DNA of 8,267 bases, from assembly GCA_028717055.1 (NCBI GenBank), contig JAQUOO010000053.1, forward strand, positions 1 to 8,267, read 5' to 3'. The DNA comes from Candidatus Omnitrophota bacterium (GTDB taxonomy: Bacteria; Omnitrophota; Gorgyraeia; Gygaellales; Profunditerraquicolaceae). A program made the position numbers and the translations under genes. The notes under the pieces are model-generated. The model worked only from the letters and a program-made list of their open reading frames with translations. It was not told the origin of the DNA and did not search any database. Shown here one piece after another: positions 1-4,334 of this stretch (its first letter is position 1; each line of letters opens with the position of its first letter).

Positions 1-726
1 TTCCGAATCAGGAATGATGCTTGCTGCAACCATAAAGAATGCCGCCGAAGATATATCTGAGGGTATATACAGGACTCCCGGAGAAGCCAAATCCTGGCCG
101 CCTTTAATTATTATGGCGCTGCCTTTAATCTTTACGTTTGCTCTGAATAATTTGAGCATCCGTTCGGTATGATCCCTCGTTTTAACCGGTTCAATAACTT
201 TAGTTGGCCCGCTGGCAAATAAACCGGCTAAGAGTATGGCGCCTTTAACCTGAGCAGAGGCAACCGGAACTTTATAGGTTATTCCTTTTAAACTGCCCCC
301 CGTAATCGCGATAGGCGGATATTCCCGGATTCTTGCGCTGATTTGCGCGCCCATTAATCTTAGCGGCTTGATTACCCTAAGCATTGGCCTACGGGATAGG
401 GCTGGCCCGGCGTTAAGTTTTGCTTTAAATGACTGCCCCGCTAATACACCAAGCAGCAACCTGAATGTCGTCCCTGACTCTTTAATATAGAAAGCGGAAC
501 CCGGCCTTCTTAAACCAAAAAGCTTCCTGCCGCAGACAACAGCCTGACAAGAAGCTTTATTTAATGTTATTTTTATTCCCAGTTTTCTAAACGCGCCGAT
601 AGTCGCTAAACAGTCCGCGTTCAGAGGAAAATTTTTAAGGCTGGTTTTCCCCTGCGTCAAGGAACTCAAAATTATAGCGCGGTGGGCGATAGATTTATCG
701 CCGGGCAGGATTACTTCTCCCCTCAT
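1..726 (-). CDS. aroA: 3-phosphoshikimate 1-carboxyvinyltransferase (EPSP synthase), N-terminal part
   Basis: This enzyme transfers the enolpyruvyl group of PEP to shikimate-3-phosphate in the cytoplasmic shikimate pathway to aromatic amino acids. The first 242 codons are present; the C-terminal part lies beyond the window edge (the family is usually about 430 residues). Visible motifs are PGDKSIAHR (residues 8-16, substrate-binding Lys11, Ser12, Arg16), ESGTTFRLL (83-91), SRRPM (111-115), SAQVK (157-161) and TRDHTE (183-188). GDKS, SAQVK and RDHTE are the motifs described for class II, glyphosate-insensitive EPSP synthases, so that class is inferred; insensitivity cannot be read from the DNA. 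The position of E. coli Gly96 is still Gly, but the preceding GN pair is KE here. The ATG overlaps the upstream stop as ATGA and has no clear Shine-Dalgarno sequence, so translation is probably coupled to the coiled-coil gene before it. Confidence 0.95.
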   Translation of the reverse strand, partial: MRGEVILPGDKSIAHRAIILSSLTQGKTSLKNFPLNADCLATIGAFRKLGIKITLNKASCQAVVCGRKLFGLRRPGSAFYIKESGTTFRLLLGVLAGQSFKAKLNAGPALSRRPMLRVIKPLRLMGAQISARIREYPPIAITGGSLKGITYKVPVASAQVKGAILLAGLFASGPTKVIEPVKTRDHTERMLKLFRANVKIKGSAIIIKGGQDLASPGVLYIPSDISSAAFFMVAASIIPDSE

Positions 727-1523
727 TTATTTTTTTTGACTACCCTATCGCCTTCCTTGACGATATTCTTGAGCTTATCCGCGGTAAAACCTGCCGCTGA
801 CATTGTCTCTTGAACTTTTTCTATTTTGATATCGCCGACAATCTTATTTCCTTGATAAACCGAAAATACATCGTTAACGACCACGCCGTTTTTACTTCCG
901 ATATCAATTACCACAAAATTATATTCTTTATTCAGGACCAAAACTTTACCCTCCAGGTCCTTTGCTGCTGGCCCTTGGGTAGCATTAACTACCTGGGCGG
1001 TGGCAGATGAATTAACCGAAGAAGTTTCAGGATTAACTACAATTTTTCCCAATTCCACGTTGGATTTCGACTCAAAAGCCTTGATCTTTGCTTCCAATGT
1101 TTCCTTTTCAGCCTCCATCTTGGTAAGCTTGCCCTGCGCGGCTCTTAAATCATCCTGGACCTTGCTTAACTTGTTCTCCAAATCGGACCTTGATTCTTTC
1201 TGCCGGTCCAAATCTGCCCTTATTTGCTCTATCCTGGAAAGAGCCTCTTCTTTGGATACCTTTTCCTGCTGCAACTGGTTAGTTAAAGTGTCGATTTGGC
1301 TAGTAGCATCCTTAAGTTTTGATTCTATGATGGAAAGTGATTTTTGCGCTTCAAGCAATTTCGCCTGGGTTAACTTTTGTTTAACAGTCAAATCATCAAG
1401 ACTGGCCTGAAGATTGATATTACGGGTATGTTCCTGCTGGTAAAGATAGAATCCTCCTCCGGCAATAGCTAAAGAAATCACTATTAAGATAATCAAAACT
1501 ATAGCCTTGACTTTAGAACCCAT
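723..1523 (-). CDS. Membrane-anchored coiled-coil protein with a small C-terminal beta-rich domain, function unknown
   Basis: I do not recognise a named family. The 266-residue product starts with a short basic segment and one hydrophobic helix (about residues 7-27), which fits an uncleaved signal anchor. A charged, Gln/Lys/Glu-rich heptad segment follows (about 33-155) and should form a long coiled coil. Next come a Ser/Thr/Ala-rich linker (about 156-188) and a compact C-terminal domain (about 189-266) with alternating hydrophobic strands, including FVVIDIG (203-209) and VNDVFSVYQ (216-224). That end loosely resembles the small beta domain at the C-terminus of some envelope or flagellar accessory proteins such as FlgT; this is only an impression. 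The likely topology is N-in with the coiled coil outside the inner membrane. The start is well supported by AGGAGG at 1530-1535, six bases before the ATG. The gene has its own promoter and is coupled to aroA downstream. Confidence 0.85.
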   Translation of the reverse strand: MGSKVKAIVLIILIVISLAIAGGGFYLYQQEHTRNINLQASLDDLTVKQKLTQAKLLEAQKSLSIIESKLKDATSQIDTLTNQLQQEKVSKEEALSRIEQIRADLDRQKESRSDLENKLSKVQDDLRAAQGKLTKMEAEKETLEAKIKAFESKSNVELGKIVVNPETSSVNSSATAQVVNATQGPAAKDLEGKVLVLNKEYNFVVIDIGSKNGVVVNDVFSVYQGNKIVGDIKIEKVQETMSAAGFTADKLKNIVKEGDRVVKKNK

Positions 1524-1536
1524 CTCTCTCCTCCTT

Positions 1537-1572
1537 GACTGCCCAGAGCAGTCTTACTGTTTATTTAAACAG
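1537..1572 (-). promoter_or_regulatory. Two adjacent palindromes in the 5' leader of the coiled-coil gene
   Basis: The predicted leader holds two perfect inverted repeats in series. The first, at 1572-1557, has 7-base arms CTGTTTA and TAAACAG around AA. The second, at 1553-1537, has 6-base arms GACTGC and GCAGTC around TCTGG and ends directly against the AAGGAGGAG ribosome-binding site. There is no T tract after either, so an intrinsic terminator is unlikely. The first could be an operator or a weak hairpin; the second could be an mRNA hairpin that affects access to the ribosome-binding site. No regulator is visible nearby. Confidence 0.5.
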
Positions 1573-1608
1573 GCATTTAAAAAATAAATTGACCCCTTGC
1601 TTGGTTTA

Positions 1609-1637
1609 AATATAGCAATAAGTCTGATAAAAATCAA
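1609..1637 (-). promoter_or_regulatory. Sigma-70 type promoter for the coiled-coil gene and aroA
   Basis: Read on the minus strand there is a -35 box TTGATT (1637-1632), a 17-base spacer and a -10 box TATATT (1614-1609), preceded by TGC, which makes it an extended -10. The boxes match the consensus at four and five of six positions. The -35 box contains the TGA stop of the rluD-type gene, so the promoter starts exactly where that gene ends. Transcription should begin near 1602 and give a leader of about 80 bases. The call rests on sequence match only. Confidence 0.65.
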
Positions 1638-2563
1638 GTTTTATTTACCGGCGGCTTGGTAGTCGTAACATCTAGGAATTCCTGCGGTAAGGAAGAATGA
1701 AATTCTACGAATTTACCTGTAGTTGGATGGATAAAACCCAGGGATTGCGCGTGTAAGGCCAAGCGGCTAAATTCATCCTTCCTGCCGTATTTTTTGTCGC
1801 CAAGTATCGGATGGCCTATGAAAGCCAAATGCACTCTTAATTGATGGGTCCTGCCGGTAAAAGGCTCCAGGCTTAATAAACTATAATCGCTAAACCTTTT
1901 TAAAGTCCGGTAATAAGTTTTGGCGTAACGGGATTTATCCGAAAAATCTACAGCCATGCTTTCTCTTTTGGTTGAATGCCGGCCGATAGGAGCCTCAATC
2001 AGGTTTTCGTCGAATTCCATCCTCCCCTTGACTATGGCAACGTACTTACGCTTGATGGAATGATCAGCAAACTGCTCGGCAAGCTTCAAATGGGCATGAT
2101 TATTCTTGGCAATAACCAATATCCCTGAAGTATCTTTATCCAAACGGTGGACTATCCCCGGCCTCTGAAGGTTAATATCGGATAATTCTTTAAAATGGGA
2201 GAGAAGCGCGTTTACCAGCGTATGTTCGCGGTTGCCAGGAGCAGGATGAACGACCAAACCGACCGGTTTATCGATAATTGCCAAATCCTTGTCTTCATAG
2301 ACAATATCTAACGGCATGTCTTCGGGTTTAATGCCGGTTTTAGCCCTATCCTCCGGCTTGACCTGAACCTCATCCATATTCCTTACTTTGTAATGCGGCT
2401 TTACCCCGGAAGAACCGTTAACGGTAATTCTGCCTTTTGAAATCAATTCTTGTATGCAAGTGCGGGAAAGCCCTAAATTATGCTCTTTAGAAAAAGAGCT
2501 AATCAATAAATCCAAGCGCGTTCCCTTCGTCTTGCCGGAAACTTTAATCAAATATTCCCGCAT
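1634..2563 (-). CDS. rluD: RluA/RluD-family 23S rRNA pseudouridine synthase
   Basis: This enzyme converts specific uridines of 23S rRNA to pseudouridine. The 309-residue protein has an N-terminal S4-like RNA-binding domain (about residues 14-75) with the pattern LSRTCIQELISKGRITVNG (32-50). The catalytic domain contains the family signature HRLDKDTSG (139-147), in which Asp142 is the expected nucleophile. DKPVGLVVHPAPG (98-110) and GRTHQLRVHL (237-246) are further conserved blocks. The length is close to E. coli RluD (about 326). Target uridines differ among RluA, RluC and RluD relatives; the S4 domain favours an RluD- or RluC-type 23S rRNA enzyme. The ATG lies three bases after the lgt stop and has no clear Shine-Dalgarno sequence, which suggests translational coupling to lgt. 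Its stop codon is embedded in the -35 box of the next promoter. Confidence 0.93.
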   Translation of the reverse strand: MREYLIKVSGKTKGTRLDLLISSFSKEHNLGLSRTCIQELISKGRITVNGSSGVKPHYKVRNMDEVQVKPEDRAKTGIKPEDMPLDIVYEDKDLAIIDKPVGLVVHPAPGNREHTLVNALLSHFKELSDINLQRPGIVHRLDKDTSGILVIAKNNHAHLKLAEQFADHSIKRKYVAIVKGRMEFDENLIEAPIGRHSTKRESMAVDFSDKSRYAKTYYRTLKRFSDYSLLSLEPFTGRTHQLRVHLAFIGHPILGDKKYGRKDEFSRLALHAQSLGFIHPTTGKFVEFHSSLPQEFLDVTTTKPPVNKT

Positions 2564-2566
2564 ATT

Positions 2567-3295
2567 CTATTTCTTGGTTTTGATAAAAAACAGGCTTAAG
2601 CCTGCGATTAGAAAGATGGCTATGCTGATAAACTGGAATAGAGTCAAACCGAAAGCCAATGCAGGGCTATCGCCACGCCAGAATTCGATGAAGAACCTTT
2701 TTGAGGAATACAACAAAAGATAGGCAAAGAATATTGTCCCGGTCTTATGCTTCCGGGTTTGCAAGAATCTTAAGAATATGAAAATGAAAACCAATAACAA
2801 CGATGAATACAACTGCGTGGGAATCAACACCGCATCAAGCGCCGGAAAATAAACCCCGTATGCCGATTCCTTGCCATAACAACATCCGTTTAAGAAACAA
2901 CCAATCCTGCCTATGCTTTGCGCCAAAGCTACAAACGGAACAAGTAAATCTGCCATTCTGTAAACAGAAAGTTTCTTGAGCCTTAGGTAAAAAATTCCGG
3001 AGAAGGTTCCTAAAATCAATCCTCCAAACCAGGCTAACCCTCCTTTTTGCAGCATGATTATCTCAAGCGGATTACGCAGGTAATAATCTAAATTCGAGAA
3101 TACATAAAAGGTGCGCGCGCCGATAATCCCAAAGATAAAAACGGTAAAACATAGATTAAAAATTACATCCGGGTCGATCCCCTCCCTTTTGGCTTGGGCG
3201 CTGGCCAATAACGTTGAAACAATGAAGCCTATAACAAGCGTGAGCCCATAGGAATAAACGGTTAAAGGCCCAATTTTACAAATTTCAGGGTGCAT
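2567..3295 (-). CDS. lgt: Prolipoprotein diacylglyceryl transferase
   Basis: Lgt is an inner-membrane enzyme that moves a diacylglyceryl group from phosphatidylglycerol to the lipobox cysteine of prolipoproteins, the first step of lipoprotein maturation. The 242-residue protein is almost entirely hydrophobic helices, about seven in number. The signature GRIGCFLNGCCYG (129-141) is present, with Arg130 matching the essential E. coli Arg143, and RFFIEFWRGD (200-209) carries the second conserved arginine (Arg207). The GG-x4-GG block reads GGLAWFGG (85-92), which puts Phe90 where E. coli has His103. The CCYG form and short length resemble a compact Lgt subfamily rather than E. coli Lgt (291 residues). 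The start is supported by AGGAG at 3304-3308, eight bases upstream. It is followed by the pseudouridine synthase gene after three bases. lspA, whose product acts next in the pathway, lies just upstream beyond element A. Confidence 0.95.
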   Translation of the reverse strand: MHPEICKIGPLTVYSYGLTLVIGFIVSTLLASAQAKREGIDPDVIFNLCFTVFIFGIIGARTFYVFSNLDYYLRNPLEIIMLQKGGLAWFGGLILGTFSGIFYLRLKKLSVYRMADLLVPFVALAQSIGRIGCFLNGCCYGKESAYGVYFPALDAVLIPTQLYSSLLLVFIFIFLRFLQTRKHKTGTIFFAYLLLYSSKRFFIEFWRGDSPALAFGLTLFQFISIAIFLIAGLSLFFIKTKK

Positions 3296-3324
3296 ATTCT
3301 AAGCTCCTATAACATGTTGAATCA

Positions 3325-3353
3325 AAGATAAAAACTGCAAGCCAAGATCCCAA
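3325..3353 (-). promoter_or_regulatory. Possible sigma-70 promoter for lgt
   Basis: On the minus strand TTGGGA (3353-3348) and TATCTT (3330-3325) are separated by 17 bases; each matches the consensus at four of six positions. Transcription would start near 3318, on a small palindrome AACATGTT (3311-3318), leaving a leader of about 20 bases before lgt. The -35 box abuts the T tract that follows element A, so this may be a terminator-then-promoter boundary. The support is modest because the area is AT-rich and chance matches are common. Confidence 0.35.
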
Positions 3354-3364
3354 AAAAAATAAAA
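3352..3364 (-). terminator. T tract after element A, possible intrinsic terminator for lspA transcripts
   Basis: In the direction of transcription the long inverted repeat 3503-3368 ends with CATTA, which can pair with TAATG at the other end. It is followed within a few bases by TTTTATTTTTTTT (3364-3352). A stem followed by a U tract is the layout of an intrinsic terminator. The stem is AT-rich and unusually long, unlike the short GC-rich stems of classic terminators, so efficiency is uncertain. If it works, it would end the ileS - TraR/DksA - lspA transcript before lgt. Confidence 0.35.
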
Positions 3365-3367
3365 CTA

Positions 3368-3503
3368 TTAATGTCAAAGGCCAAAGCACAAAATCCAGAA
3401 TAAATCTAAATGACAAATGCTAAACGACAAAATGTTTGTTTTGGTGTTTGACCTTTGGACCTGGGATTTATTTTGGATTTTGAATTTTGTCATTTGTCAT
3501 TAC
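3368..3503. repeat. Intergenic inverted-repeat element, copy A (lspA-lgt gap)
   Basis: The core is two 60-base arms (3375-3434 and 3437-3496) in inverted orientation around TT (3435-3436). Each arm, read inward, is three heptads of the form CAAANNN, one 18-base block and three more heptads. On the plus strand the first three are CAAAGGC, CAAAGCA and CAAAATC; from the other end on the minus strand they are CAAATGA, CAAAATT and CAAAATC. The best paired part is CAAAATCCAGAATAAATC (3389-3406) against 3465-3482, 17 of 18 positions. A weaker seventh heptad containing TAAT lies outside each arm. Pairing is imperfect overall. There is no coding potential and no obvious target-site duplication. The layout and lengths match copy B. 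Confidence 0.85.
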
Positions 3504-3508
3504 ACTTT

Positions 3509-3937
3509 TTACTTTTGCCTTAATATTGCCCAACCCAACAATACCGCCCCGACACTTATAGCGCTATCGGCAACGTTAAAAACCGGCCAGATATAAAAAT
3601 TCAGGAAATCGATTACGAAACCAAAACGAATTCGATCGATAAGATTACCCAAGGCTCCGGCCAGTATAAGGCTTAACGAGACAACATAGCGCTTATTGTG
3701 CCGATTATCTTTCAGCGCAAAATAAATCAACACTATCGCAACAATCGAAGTGATTATAAAAAGGTAAAGCTGGTTCTTGAATATACCAAAAGCCGCCCCC
3801 CGGTTATGCACAAGGGACAACCCGAATATGCCCTTAACCACAGGCAAAGTAGAATTAAGCTCAATTTTGGCGGATATAAGGTATTTACTTATCTGGTCGA
3901 CGGCGAGGATTACGAATACGACAATAAAGGAAAGCAT
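3509..3937 (-). CDS. lspA: Lipoprotein signal peptidase (signal peptidase II)
   Basis: LspA is an inner-membrane aspartyl protease that cleaves the signal peptide of diacylglyceryl-modified prolipoproteins, acting after Lgt. The 142-residue form has four hydrophobic helices and the family blocks DQISKYL (14-20), VHNRGAAFGI (43-52), AGALGNLIDR (93-102) and FNVADSAISVG (120-130). Asp101 and Asp124 are the catalytic pair. I chose the ATG at 3937 because it gives a normal short N-terminus similar to Bacillus LspA. An in-frame ATG at 3997 would add 20 residues, many basic, and overlap the TraR/DksA gene by 47 bases. Neither start has a well-spaced Shine-Dalgarno sequence; purine-rich GGGAGAAGAGG lies 17-27 bases before the chosen ATG. 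The gene follows the TraR/DksA gene after 13 bases and is probably in the same operon as ileS. Confidence 0.93.
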   Translation of the reverse strand: MLSFIVVFVILAVDQISKYLISAKIELNSTLPVVKGIFGLSLVHNRGAAFGIFKNQLYLFIITSIVAIVLIYFALKDNRHNKRYVVSLSLILAGALGNLIDRIRFGFVIDFLNFYIWPVFNVADSAISVGAVLLGWAILRQK

Positions 3938-3950
3938 AAAACGGGAACTG

Positions 3951-4334
3951 TTACCTCTTCTCCCTTTTCTCCTGGCATTTAACACACAGACGGGCATGCG
4001 GCAAAGCCTTAAGCCTTGCCTTAGTGATAAGGTGTTTGCACTCTTCGCATATCCCGAATGTCCCGTCTTCGACTTTTTTCAAGGCGTCATTCAATTCATA
4101 CAGGGACTTTCTGTCATTCGAAGCAAGCCCCAAAGAAAATTCACGATCATAATTATCCGTGGCGACATCTGCCATATGATAGGTATAACCCGAAATGTCT
4201 CCCGAAGCGTCTTTTTGGGACTTCTTAAGAGTATCGTCGGAAATATGCTTTATCTCGTCATTAACCTCTTCTTTTCTCTTCAAGATTATCTGTTTAAACG
4301 CGGATAATTCTTTTTTGGTGAATTTATTTTTCAA
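3951..4334 (-). CDS. TraR/DksA family C4 zinc-finger protein
   Basis: This is a small regulator of the DksA/TraR family, whose members reach into the RNA polymerase secondary channel and tune initiation. The 127-residue protein has an N-terminal helical part (about residues 5-92) that should form the coiled-coil hairpin. An acidic segment, ADVATDNYDRE (55-65), lies where DksA-like proteins carry tip residues. The C-terminal zinc finger has Cys96, Cys99, Cys117 and Cys120 (C-x2-C-x17-C-x2-C). It is shorter than E. coli DksA (151 residues). The likely start is TTG at 4334-4332, overlapping the ileS TGA, with GAGGAG at 4348-4343 eight bases upstream. The only upstream in-frame ATG (4367) would extend it into ileS with an unconserved-looking basic peptide. 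Whether it acts with ppGpp cannot be told from the sequence. Confidence 0.9.
   Translation of the reverse strand: MKNKFTKKELSAFKQIILKRKEEVNDEIKHISDDTLKKSQKDASGDISGYTYHMADVATDNYDREFSLGLASNDRKSLYELNDALKKVEDGTFGICEECKHLITKARLKALPHARLCVKCQEKREKR

Noticed and set aside
1000..1410. Plus-strand open frame of 136 codons opposite the coiled-coil gene
   Set aside because: Its Ser/Leu/Phe-rich product is the expected antisense reading of a Lys/Glu-rich coiled coil.
1537..1553. Intrinsic terminator downstream of the rluD-type gene
   Set aside because: The GACTGC/GCAGTC hairpin is followed by AAGGAGGAG, a ribosome-binding site, not a T tract.
3375..3496. CRISPR-like array suggested by repeated CAAATGA words
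   Set aside because: Units are 7 bases, contiguous, degenerate and arranged as an inverted repeat, without spacers or cas genes.
3938..3997. Longer LspA starting at 3997
   Set aside because: It would overlap the TraR/DksA gene by 47 bases and place a basic stretch before the first helix; the ATG at 3937 fits known short LspA proteins. It cannot be fully excluded because neither start has a clear ribosome-binding site.
3777..4307. Plus-strand open frame of 176 codons opposite lspA and the TraR/DksA gene
   Set aside because: It is antisense to two clearly recognisable genes, and its product shows no family motif.
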